9,669 nt of DNA from Candidatus Woesearchaeota archaeon (GCA_023701075.1 JAMPXQ010000045.1:1-9669), one strand, 5' to 3'; shown: positions 1-5,457, numbered from the stretch's first letter. Made by a program: numbers and translations. Notes: a model not told the origin generated them from the sequence alone.

Positions 1-64
1 AGAATTCAGCTGTCGCTTCCGGTCCCATGCCGCCCAGGATGCCTATGGATCTTAGTTTTTTCAT
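1..64 (-). CDS. Aspartate/glutamate racemase family protein (N-terminal fragment)
   Basis: Only the first 21 codons are in the window; the gene runs off the left edge. The visible N-terminus reads MKKLRSIGILGGMGPEATAEF without the last residues being certain of context, and the GILGGMGPEAT core is the hallmark start of the Asp/Glu racemase superfamily, typical of aspartate racemases. Family members are cofactor-independent cytoplasmic enzymes that interconvert L- and D-amino acids using two Cys residues; those residues would lie outside the window. The ATG follows the TAG stop of the upstream gene with no gap, and a GGAGGGG Shine-Dalgarno-like stretch lies in the last codons of that gene. The two are therefore almost certainly co-transcribed and translationally coupled. 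Exact substrate (aspartate, glutamate, hydantoin or other) cannot be told from this fragment. Confidence 0.85.
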   Translation of the reverse strand, partial: MKKLRSIGILGGMGPEATAEF

Positions 65-1060
65 CTATATCCCCTCCATATATCTCTGGAATCTGAGGAT
101 TGATTCTTCAAGAGGCTCACCTTCAAGCATGAACGGTGCTATATATTCCCTTACAAAGGAACCATATTCATTGTCTCTAAGCAAGCGACTAATTTCATCC
201 TGTCTTGTTCTTGTCGTTATCACATTTGTGTCTGAGAGATAGCCTGCTTTCCTTGGTCCATCACTGCACCTGATTGCTGTATACTGCCTTTCTTGCAGGT
301 CTGCCAGGCCAAGGATTATGTCATCATATGGTTTTTCTTTCTCGCCTCCTAATTTTGCATCTATCCTATATCTTGTGAGGAACAAGGCTTCTGCAACTTC
401 CATAGGCGCATAGAGCGATTTCACAGGATTTGCGTCATTAGGAGTCACGGACGCCAGTGTTTCTTTATCAAGTACTGCAAAATAATCCAGTGATTCTGAT
501 AGAGCACCCATATAATCCGGCTGCCAGATATTGTCCCTGCTGTCCATGTAATTTATATCGATGCCGCAAAAATCTATTGCCTTAGCAAGATAGCTGCGCC
601 TCAGGTCACATGTCTTTTTGATCTCTTCTTTCTTTTCCAGTGCATCAAGGAATGAATCCACTATTGCTGCAGGATCATCTAGCTTGAATTTTTTTGGAGA
701 TGCCCTATTGAGTATCATGTAGCTGCTCGCATCCCAGACATATAACTCCATGCCTATGTCTGAAAGCTTCTTCATGGCTGCAAAATAATTCAGGATATCA
801 AGCCTCTCGCCAAGCATATCAAGAGCAGGATTGAATCCGATGCCTATGAATGCTTTTCTTGGCATCTCTAATGCATAGCTGTTTTGAGCTGCTTCAAAAT
901 CGTTCTCTGCGAGCTCTTCAAATATGCTTCGTCTCATGAGCCTCTCTTTGAGCGGCCTTCTTAATGTTATCAGGTTGCCGCTTGGCGCTCCATAGAACTG
1001 CATACCTCTTTCACTCGGGAAAATAATCTCACTGATAATTCTGGATAATCTATTCTTCAT
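65..1060 (-). CDS. Degenerate class I aminoacyl-tRNA synthetase-like protein (TyrRS/TrpRS type)
   Basis: This 331-residue protein is not a standard enzyme, but its order of motifs follows archaeal TyrRS. Residues about 70-112 (IGIGFNPALDMLGERLDIL onward) match the first Rossmann strand and the helix holding the HIGH signature, but HIGH is replaced by LGER (83-86). Residues about 145-165 match the EIRKIxDYN helix. Residues 208-238 (DANP, YAPMEVAEALF, then KLGG) match the DENP, YPxMQxxDI and VGGxDQ segments. Residues about 267-295 match the DGxGKMSKS loop and the following SPEEIR helix, but KMSKS is replaced by KAGYLSD. The first 65 residues have no clear match. A GTG nine bases upstream is possible, but ATG 1060 has an AAGGTGG ribosome site five bases before it. 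Known: loss of both signatures normally abolishes ATP-dependent aminoacylation. Inferred: a paralogue with a changed role, perhaps tied to the downstream racemase. An unrelated HUP-fold enzyme is the alternative. Confidence 0.65.
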   Translation of the reverse strand: MKNRLSRIISEIIFPSERGMQFYGAPSGNLITLRRPLKERLMRRSIFEELAENDFEAAQNSYALEMPRKAFIGIGFNPALDMLGERLDILNYFAAMKKLSDIGMELYVWDASSYMILNRASPKKFKLDDPAAIVDSFLDALEKKEEIKKTCDLRRSYLAKAIDFCGIDINYMDSRDNIWQPDYMGALSESLDYFAVLDKETLASVTPNDANPVKSLYAPMEVAEALFLTRYRIDAKLGGEKEKPYDDIILGLADLQERQYTAIRCSDGPRKAGYLSDTNVITTRTRQDEISRLLRDNEYGSFVREYIAPFMLEGEPLEESILRFQRYMEGI

Positions 1061-1065
1061 ACTAA

Positions 1066-1072
1066 CCACCTT
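1066..1072 (-). promoter_or_regulatory. Shine-Dalgarno site deciding the aaRS-like start
   Basis: On the minus strand the sequence AAGGTGG sits five bases before ATG 1060. This favours that ATG over the in-frame GTG at 1069, which lies inside the ribosome site itself. Confidence 0.6.
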
Positions 1073-1392
1073 GTTGGCATATCTTTTTTCGTTGGACTGG
1101 AAAATTGAAAATAGAACTAGCTAGCTATGGAATGAGAAACGGAAATAATAAGACTTTAGATTGAAATCAGGACAGATGGCGTGAACCCCCAGGCTGGGTA
1201 CTGGACAAAATTGATATTAAATTATAAGAGAATAATCTACATAAAATGAAGGCAACCCCAAGATTGGTTACTTGTTTTCATAGGAGAGAGGGAAACGGAT
1301 GTTATATTTAATTGTTGCGTTGGTCGGAATCTAACTATGACATCAAAAGAATAATGTAAAAATAAATCCCTTCTAGAGTTGCATCGAGAGAC
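1073..1392. other. Intergenic gap with two related G/C-rich motifs and AT-rich boxes
   Basis: No convincing gene, tRNA or rRNA is seen here on either strand. The stretch holds a short TAGCTAGCTA palindrome near 1119-1130 and two related motifs. The first, around 1183-1202, reads GAACCCCCAGGCTGGGTACT; the second, around 1253-1272, reads CAACCCCAAGATTGGTTACT. Each could fold as a small hairpin, and the core ACCCC(C)A-(4 nt)-TGGxTACT arrangement is shared. Each is preceded on the minus strand by an AT-rich TATA-like run (about 1213-1226 and 1301-1313). Bases 1344-1368 give a T-rich minus-strand tract that may end transcription of the lipoprotein gene. Small RNA genes or decayed sequence are both possible. 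Confidence 0.4.
1344..1368 (-). terminator. Possible oligo-T terminator after the TraB-domain lipoprotein gene
   Basis: About 25 bases beyond the stop codon, the minus strand reads as a T-rich tract with runs of five and four Ts broken by single other bases. Archaeal RNA polymerase often terminates at such tracts without a hairpin. The match is weak. Confidence 0.35.
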
Positions 1393-3558
1393 TTATCTAT
1401 CAACCCATTTCCTTAATTCAAATCCCTTTTCTATAACTGCTCTTTTATTCCCAACAAGATCAAAGACTGTGACTTCAAATATATAATCTCCTTCTTCAAG
1501 ATCTTCAGGATATATGATTACAAAGTCCTCATTAAGCATATCAGATGGCAGCTTTGTTATGCCATCATCTTCAAATATATTCCTTATGTACATTACGGTC
1601 TTTTTAGAATCCTTGTCTATAACTTTTATATTCATTTCAAAATTATGATTCCCATCAGTACCTGGTGTAAATCCAATGACAAACGGCTGGAGGCATATAT
1701 TATCAATGACCGAGAAGACACTAGCATTCACTTTACTACATTCTTCCCTTGTGTCATCAGTTATGCCAATATACGCATCCTTGACTGCAAGAGTCCCCCA
1801 GTCTTTCTGTCCCTCATTTGCCTGCGCATGGCAACCTGTGACCCTCTCAATCTCAAGCCCTCTGGCTTCAAGAAGCTCAATGATGCTGTCTTCTCCAAGA
1901 TAATGCGATGCACCTACAGCAAAAAAATAACTTTTGGATGGATTCTCAACTAGCTTGATATATATCTCATCAGCCATCTTCTTGTTCCTTTGTGTCAAAA
2001 TTCTATATTCTATCTTCTTTGCCAGGTCTGAATCTGTGGTGCCTCCAGTCATATTCATCATTAATTGTTCATGACCCGTCAGATATGCATCGACGATATA
2101 ATCATTAGGATTGATGAACCTATCAAAAAAAGAGTAATATCCTACCGTTGAGTCCAGCCAAGATACCTGCTCTTCTTCTGTAAGAGTATCAAAAACCATT
2201 ATCTGGTCATCTATCCTTTCAAGAGCACCAAGCTCTTTCCCTTCTGAAATACCTATGTCCGTGATATGATTATCCAATATTAACGAATCAGCCTCTGCAT
2301 CAATAGCGTTTACTGGAACCAACTGCGTAAGCACCCATATCTTTGTCTTTTCGAACATCTCAATCTCTATGCCTTTTGTCAACAAGAATTCTTCAGTCTG
2401 ATTATATAACCTATCAGGCAGCATGTCTTTGAGCGTGTCCCTTCCTTTTATTGTCCCAGATTCTATAAATCTTTCAGTTCCGCTCTGGCTTTCTAGCAAT
2501 TCGGTATAGATTATATCTGAGCCATTCACTGCAGAGATCACACAATCAGGCAAATCCAAGACTCTCTTATCCTGTGTATGCATTGTCCCGAATAGATAAG
2601 AATCCTTTGTATTCTTTATCTTCCACATAAACGGCTGTTCAAATGTACTTTCTGTAGCTATGACTTCAAATGAACTATGCATCTTTTGGAATTCTTCCAG
2701 GTACTGATTGTATTGGCCAGACCAACCGAAAGACCTGATAATATAGCCATCTTTTCCTGATAGGACAACCGTATCTTCAACCAAATAATTCCCTACCAAT
2801 GCAGGAATCTTGTATCTTATCCTCTCGGCATCAAGGCCATTTACAAAAATTTCTTCAACAGATTCAACATTGACTGCGTCCCATAGATCAATCAGGTCAT
2901 CCTCTGCAATCTTCCTCATCTCAAACAAGCTTATCTCTTCATCAAAATTGAATGTATATACACCTACATAAACAGTGTCGTTCTCATTTGTAAAATAGAC
3001 TAAATCAGTATCCAAGTTCTCTGCTTTTTTCCAATCATGCGGATATCTTATCCTAAATCCATAAGCCTTGTTTATATAACCATAGTAGTCATCCCTGCAG
3101 TCATTATCTTCTTCTTTTGTGCACATCAATGGGCATAGCATGTCGCCATCTTTACAATCAAGGGCAAGCTCGTGAACACATATCTTAGGTTCAAAGACAC
3201 ATCTATCAACTGTTGAACTATCCTTATCATCACAATCCTTGTCAAGACAGCATGCTTCTGCTATGCAACCATGCCCTGATGCAAATTCACATCCATTGCA
3301 TACCACATCAATACAGTCATTATCTATGCACTCCTGATCCTCATCGCAATTTTCGTCAGCGGTGCATTCATAGTCTATGCAAGTATTATTCTTGCATGTC
3401 TGACCTAAACATCCAGCATCGGCGCAGCAATTTGCAGATGTTTCACCTTTCTCCAGAACACCATTCCCACAGATTGCTTTTTCCTGGCAGCCTGTGATGA
3501 ATATGACAAAAATCAGAGATATCACAATTAGCGGAACATTTTTCATCTTGCTCAACAT
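1393..3558 (-). CDS. Predicted lipoprotein: Cys-rich, PsbP-like and TraB/GumN domains
   Basis: With the ATG at 3558 the protein has 721 residues. A basic start, a hydrophobic stretch and the lipobox ITGC (Cys24) indicate export and lipid anchoring on the outer face of the membrane. Residues about 30-154 hold 22 cysteines in short Asp/Asn-rich spacings, beginning with the CGNGVLEKGET type motif seen in many archaeal surface proteins. Residues about 160-300 (YGFRIRYPHDW and following) resemble a PsbP-like domain. Residues about 308-575 match the TraB/GumN/TIKI family: WKI then GTMHT (324-328), a conserved Glu at 353 after a hydrophobic strand, and GASHYLGED (549-557). Both GxxH-type motifs are intact, so metal-dependent peptidase-like activity, as shown for TIKI proteins, is plausible. 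The last 130 residues look beta-rich, possibly Ig-like. An ATG at 3606 is possible but would put charged residues before the signal peptide and lies upstream of the TATA box. Confidence 0.85.
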   Translation of the reverse strand: MLSKMKNVPLIVISLIFVIFITGCQEKAICGNGVLEKGETSANCCADAGCLGQTCKNNTCIDYECTADENCDEDQECIDNDCIDVVCNGCEFASGHGCIAEACCLDKDCDDKDSSTVDRCVFEPKICVHELALDCKDGDMLCPLMCTKEEDNDCRDDYYGYINKAYGFRIRYPHDWKKAENLDTDLVYFTNENDTVYVGVYTFNFDEEISLFEMRKIAEDDLIDLWDAVNVESVEEIFVNGLDAERIRYKIPALVGNYLVEDTVVLSGKDGYIIRSFGWSGQYNQYLEEFQKMHSSFEVIATESTFEQPFMWKIKNTKDSYLFGTMHTQDKRVLDLPDCVISAVNGSDIIYTELLESQSGTERFIESGTIKGRDTLKDMLPDRLYNQTEEFLLTKGIEIEMFEKTKIWVLTQLVPVNAIDAEADSLILDNHITDIGISEGKELGALERIDDQIMVFDTLTEEEQVSWLDSTVGYYSFFDRFINPNDYIVDAYLTGHEQLMMNMTGGTTDSDLAKKIEYRILTQRNKKMADEIYIKLVENPSKSYFFAVGASHYLGEDSIIELLEARGLEIERVTGCHAQANEGQKDWGTLAVKDAYIGITDDTREECSKVNASVFSVIDNICLQPFVIGFTPGTDGNHNFEMNIKVIDKDSKKTVMYIRNIFEDDGITKLPSDMLNEDFVIIYPEDLEEGDYIFEVTVFDLVGNKRAVIEKGFELRKWVDR

Positions 3559-3578
3559 AAAAAGAATAACAGTTTTAT

Positions 3579-3586
3579 TATTTAAA
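3579..3586 (-). promoter_or_regulatory. TATA box for the TraB-domain lipoprotein gene
   Basis: TTTAAATA on the minus strand is centred about 25 bases before ATG 3558. This predicts a leaderless transcript starting at that ATG and rules against the farther upstream ATG at 3606. Confidence 0.6.
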
Positions 3587-3619
3587 TCTATAGGGATAAT
3601 CTGCAATCATCAGAAATAA

Positions 3620-3627
3620 TTAAATAT
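3620..3627 (+). promoter_or_regulatory. TATA box for the GNAT gene
   Basis: TTAAATAT is centred about 26 bases before ATG 3650, which fits a leaderless mRNA. No Shine-Dalgarno-like site precedes the ATG. The region 3559-3649 thus carries two back-to-back promoters. Confidence 0.6.
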
Positions 3628-3649
3628 TCTGCTCATTCAATCATTTCTC

Positions 3650-4150
3650 ATGAAAATATCAAAACTTGGCTCATCCTCATGGAAAGATTATCGTGACCTA
3701 AGGCTGGAAGCCTTGAAATCATGCCCGATAATGTTTGGCAGCAGCTACGATGATGAAAAGAAACTCACAAAAAAAGACTGGGAATCCAGGCTCTCTTCTA
3801 AGCTATCAGAGACATTATGCTGCATAGATGAGAACGATAGCCTCGTCGGGATGATAACTGCATTATACAATCCGAAGAAGACGCAGAAGCATATAGCGAT
3901 GATAGTGTCTTTCTATGTCGTTGAAAGATACAGGGGACAAGGCATAGGCAAAAGATTGTTCTTGGCTCTCATCAAGAGGATCAGGCAGAAGAGACACATC
4001 AGGAAGATAAAGATACAGGCTGCTAAAATAAATTCAGCTGCAATCGGAATGTACCTGAAATTCGGGTTCCAAAAAGTCGGGATGCTGAAAAAAGAAGTCA
4101 TGGTGGATAGGAAATATTATGATGATGTGATCATGGAGAGATTATTGTGA
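3650..4150 (+). CDS. GNAT family N-acetyltransferase
   Basis: The 166-residue length and motif order fit a single-domain Gcn5-related acetyltransferase, a cytoplasmic enzyme that moves an acetyl group from acetyl-CoA to an amine. Residues 83-93 form the strand before the cofactor loop, and RYRGQGIG (93-100) is the classic R/Q-x-x-G-x-G/A pyrophosphate-binding loop followed by the helix KRLFLALIKRI. Residues 128-140 (NSAAIGMYLKFGF) are the C-terminal motif B with the usual Asn, Tyr and GF. The start at 3650 is the first ATG and sits where a leaderless transcript from the TATA box at 3620 would begin. The gene is divergent from the lipoprotein gene and stands alone; an oligo-T tract follows it. 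The substrate (protein N-terminus, ribosomal protein, antibiotic or polyamine) cannot be told from sequence. Confidence 0.9.
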   Translation: MKISKLGSSSWKDYRDLRLEALKSCPIMFGSSYDDEKKLTKKDWESRLSSKLSETLCCIDENDSLVGMITALYNPKKTQKHIAMIVSFYVVERYRGQGIGKRLFLALIKRIRQKRHIRKIKIQAAKINSAAIGMYLKFGFQKVGMLKKEVMVDRKYYDDVIMERLL

Positions 4151-4162
4151 AGGTCAGAATTG

Positions 4163-4170
4163 TTTTTTTT
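4163..4170 (+). terminator. Oligo-T terminator after the GNAT gene
   Basis: A run of eight Ts begins 12 bases after the stop codon, as expected for factor-independent termination in archaea. Confidence 0.5.
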
Positions 4171-4201
4171 ATCTGTTATAATCTAGATTTTTTTGGAAAT
4201 A

Positions 4202-4209
4202 TTTTTATA
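4202..4209 (+). promoter_or_regulatory. TATA box for the membrane-anchored lysine-rich gene
   Basis: TTTTTATA is centred about 40 bases before ATG 4246. Transcription would start near 4231, leaving a leader of about 15 bases that contains the GAGGTG ribosome site. Confidence 0.45.
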
Positions 4210-4233
4210 GTACCTGGATACTGGTCTTAATCA

Positions 4234-4239
4234 GAGGTG
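4234..4239 (+). promoter_or_regulatory. Shine-Dalgarno site GAGGTG deciding the start at 4246
   Basis: GAGGTG lies six bases before ATG 4246. It contains the in-frame GTG at 4237, so that GTG is unlikely to be the start codon. Confidence 0.65.
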
Positions 4240-4245
4240 TATTTA

Positions 4246-4479
4246 ATGAAAAATAGTGTAAAGAAATTTTTTCTGTTAGGTCTTGCGGTTGCCGGAACTG
4301 CTGTCGCAGTATCCCAGATACCTAAAGTGAAGAAAGCCATATCTGAACTGGTGAAGAAGAAGAAGCTTTCAAAGACGCATGCCGAAGAATTGAAGGTTGA
4401 TCTTGAGAAAGAGATAAAAAAATTCGGAACTAAGAAAAAAGCTGCAAAAAAAGTTGTGAAAAAGGCAGCAAAGAAATAA
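4246..4479 (+). CDS. Small membrane-anchored lysine-rich protein
   Basis: From ATG 4246 the protein has 77 residues. A short basic start is followed by one hydrophobic segment at about residues 8-23 (FFLLGLAVAGTAVAVS), which could be a membrane anchor or an uncleaved signal. The middle is a charged, probably helical stretch. The C-terminus (about 62-77) is a KKAAKKVVKKAAKK tail like the C-terminal domain of histone H1 and bacterial Hc1-type proteins. Inferred: a membrane-tethered binder of nucleic acid or acidic polymer, or a cell-envelope stability protein; no family is recognised. Its tail shares the xxKK pattern with the 33-residue protein encoded 520 bases downstream, so the two may be related. 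It is a single-gene unit with its own TATA box, ribosome site and oligo-T terminator. An ORF of similar size on the opposite strand (4227-4502) is taken as a shadow. Confidence 0.75.
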   Translation: MKNSVKKFFLLGLAVAGTAVAVSQIPKVKKAISELVKKKKLSKTHAEELKVDLEKEIKKFGTKKKAAKKVVKKAAKK

Positions 4480-4490
4480 TCCTTCCAGCA

Positions 4491-4508
4491 TTTTTTCTTC
4501 ATTTTTTT
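4491..4508 (+). terminator. Double oligo-T terminator after the lysine-rich membrane gene
   Basis: Runs of six and seven Ts (4491-4496 and 4502-4508) begin 11 bases after the stop codon. No strong hairpin precedes them. Confidence 0.55.
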
Positions 4509-4612
4509 GTCTATCTCATTCTAACTGGTTTTTCATATGCGATGCAAAGAGCCATGCAATTTCTGATCATTAGGATCAGTATCGCTTGAATGGTTCTGTA
4601 AGAAAAACCAAA

Positions 4613-4628
4613 ACACATATATATGTGT
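4613..4628 (+). promoter_or_regulatory. Palindromic operator fused with the TATA box of the RHH gene
   Basis: ACACATATATATGTGT is a perfect 16-base palindrome with the TATA element at its centre. The centre lies 26 bases before ATG 4647, as for a leaderless mRNA. A third half-site, CACATATA, recurs at 4632-4639, 18 bases from its copy at 4614-4621. Ribbon-helix-helix antitoxins commonly bind short palindromes in their own promoter, so autorepression by blocking TBP is the natural reading. Confidence 0.65.
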
Positions 4629-4646
4629 AATCACATATAATGTATC

Positions 4647-4859
4647 ATGGCAAACATGACGCTTTCCATACCTGATGATATGTATGAAGAGATGAGGAAG
4701 TTCAGCGAGATAAGATGGAGCGAGGTTGCAAGGACTGCGATACTCAGTCGTCTCGATGCATTGAAGCTCGTCGATAAATTAGCGAAGAAGAGGAAGCTTA
4801 CAAAGACTGATGTGAAGAGCATCGGAAGAAAACTAAGAATCTTATCAAAGAAGAGATGA
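4647..4859 (+). CDS. VapB-like ribbon-helix-helix protein (orphan antitoxin-type regulator)
   Basis: The 70-residue protein starts with MTLSIPDDMYEEM, a typical RHH beta-strand (alternating residues T5, S7) followed by helix 1. WSEVARTAI (about 24-32) is the conserved turn and start of helix 2 seen in archaeal VapB proteins. The C-terminal LTKTDVKSIGRKL stretch also resembles the tail of archaeal VapB, where it grips the VapC toxin. RHH dimers bind DNA through the strands, and VapB proteins repress their own promoter. The palindrome over the TATA box fits this. No VapC PIN-domain gene follows: 4860-5000 has no ORF of use and the next gene is the lysine-rich micro-protein. It may be an orphan regulator, or it may pair with a toxin elsewhere. 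The high Lys/Arg content of the tail could add non-specific DNA binding. Confidence 0.75.
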   Translation: MANMTLSIPDDMYEEMRKFSEIRWSEVARTAILSRLDALKLVDKLAKKRKLTKTDVKSIGRKLRILSKKR

Positions 4860-4935
4860 CGGATCAATAGGCATGATTGCATACAAAAAAGGATAGAAAC
4901 ATATTGCAATTTTTCCATTTTTCTGAAACAAAAAA

Positions 4936-4945
4936 TTTTTATATG
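4936..4945 (+). promoter_or_regulatory. TATA box for the 33-residue lysine-rich gene
   Basis: TTTTTATATG is centred about 60 bases before ATG 5001, predicting a transcript start near 4966 and a leader of about 35 bases holding a full Shine-Dalgarno site. AT-rich runs at 4961-4974 could act instead but would remove that site from the mRNA. Confidence 0.45.
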
Positions 4946-4985
4946 ATTATATCAATGATAGATATAATTAAAATCTTAAAAAAAC

Positions 4986-4992
4986 AGGAGGT
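4986..4992 (+). promoter_or_regulatory. Consensus Shine-Dalgarno site of the 33-residue gene
   Basis: AGGAGGT lies eight bases before ATG 5001. It is the strongest ribosome site in the window and argues that the very short ORF is translated, probably at a high level. Confidence 0.75.
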
Positions 4993-5000
4993 ACTAAAAA

Positions 5001-5102
5001 ATGGCAGCAAAGAAAGCAGTTAAGAAAGTGGTCAAGAAGACAGCAGCAAAGAAGGTAGTCAAGAAAGCAGTCAAGAAGACAGCAGCAAAGAAGAAGAAAT
5101 GA
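5001..5102 (+). CDS. Very small histone-H1-tail-like lysine-rich protein (33 aa)
   Basis: The ORF encodes 33 residues, of which 16 are Lys and the rest Ala, Val and Thr apart from the first Met. It is built of a 13-residue unit: AAKKAVKKVVKKT (2-14), AAKKVVKKAVKKT (15-27) and the partial copy AAKKKK (28-33). At the DNA level a 24-base stretch is repeated exactly at 5031-5054 and 5070-5093. Known: such A/V/T-KK repeats occur in histone H1 tails and bacterial Hc1/AlgP-type proteins that coat DNA. Inferred: a free DNA- or RNA-condensing peptide. A consensus Shine-Dalgarno site and an upstream TATA box support expression, which makes a chance low-complexity ORF unlikely. It converges with cutA, with only 15 bases between stop codons. 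Confidence 0.75.
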   Translation: MAAKKAVKKVVKKTAAKKVVKKAVKKTAAKKKK

Positions 5103-5117
5103 TTCTTTTCAGATAGC

Positions 5118-5426
5118 CTATTTTTTTATTTCTTTTTTTATCCATTCTCCGTATTTCTTTGACACCTTATCGATCTTCCATGAGAATATTGCAGGGATCT
5201 GATATGTATGGAGCTTGAGCACTTCTGCTTCCACTTCATCAAACTTGTCATCAGCTGTCTTTGCGATGATGACGAATTCTATATCTTCCTGTATCTCTGC
5301 GTTAAGCCAATACATGCTCTCGATAGGGAATATGTTGACGCATGCGACTATCTTCTTCGTAAGAAGATGTGATGATATCTTCTTTGCTTCGCCTGAATTC
5401 CTTGTTGTTATATATATGAGTCTCAT
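5118..5426 (-). CDS. cutA: CutA1 divalent-ion tolerance protein
   Basis: At 102 residues this is a full-length CutA1 protein, a very stable cytoplasmic trimer with a ferredoxin-like fold found in all domains. It was first linked to copper tolerance in E. coli, but its cellular role is still unsettled. Family landmarks are present in order: an N-terminal strand, the ACVNIFP motif (28-34) with the conserved Cys, MYW (38-40) before the trimer hairpin, the E-D-I-E-F strand ending in KT (56-57), HTYQIP (73-78) and a C-terminal YGEWI helix (92-96). ATG 5426 is placed where a leaderless mRNA from the TATA-like element at 5450-5457 would start. It is divergent from the membrane protein gene at 5520 and converges with the lysine-rich micro-gene; no partner function is evident. 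Confidence 0.93.
   Translation of the reverse strand: MRLIYITTRNSGEAKKISSHLLTKKIVACVNIFPIESMYWLNAEIQEDIEFVIIAKTADDKFDEVEAEVLKLHTYQIPAIFSWKIDKVSKKYGEWIKKEIKK
5121..5139 (+). terminator. Oligo-T terminator of the 33-residue gene inside the end of cutA
   Basis: Two runs of seven Ts (5121-5127 and 5133-5139) follow the micro-gene stop. On the other strand these bases encode the Lys-rich C-terminus of CutA, so the terminator and that coding end share the same bases. Confidence 0.5.
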
Positions 5427-5449
5427 ATGGCCTATCAGGCTGATGATGT

Positions 5450-5457
5450 TTAAATAT
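5450..5457 (-). promoter_or_regulatory. TATA box for cutA
   Basis: ATATTTAA on the minus strand is centred about 27 bases before ATG 5426, which fits a leaderless transcript. Confidence 0.55.

Noticed and set aside
65..1060. A working housekeeping TyrRS or TrpRS
   Set aside because: Both ATP-binding signatures are missing, and there is no recognisable C-terminal anticodon-binding part; the protein ends shortly after the KMSKS-equivalent region.
1246..1311. 21-codon plus-strand ORF starting MKATPRLVTCF
   Set aside because: No ribosome site or TATA box at the right distance, and no recognisable pattern.
1645..1953. Plus-strand ORFs here (102 and 75 codons) opposite the lipoprotein gene
   Set aside because: They lie wholly within a well-supported TraB domain on the other strand, show no family pattern and have no promoter or ribosome site.
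3213..3497. 94-codon plus-strand ORF rich in His, Cys and Pro
   Set aside because: Its composition is the antisense image of the Cys/Asp-rich region of the lipoprotein.
4227..4502. 91-codon Phe-rich minus-strand ORF
   Set aside because: The Phe runs are the complement of the AAA/AAG Lys codons of the 77-residue gene, which has its own TATA box and ribosome site.
4563..4579. Hairpin CTGATC-ATTAG-GATCAG as a terminator or operator
   Set aside because: A six-base stem in AT-rich sequence is weak, is not beside a T-run and is not placed at a promoter; the oligo-T tracts at 4491-4508 already explain termination.
4647..5102. A VapBC toxin-antitoxin pair with the 33-residue peptide as toxin
   Set aside because: The peptide has its own promoter and ribosome site about 140 bases away and none of the acidic residues of a PIN domain; its composition points to nucleic-acid binding.
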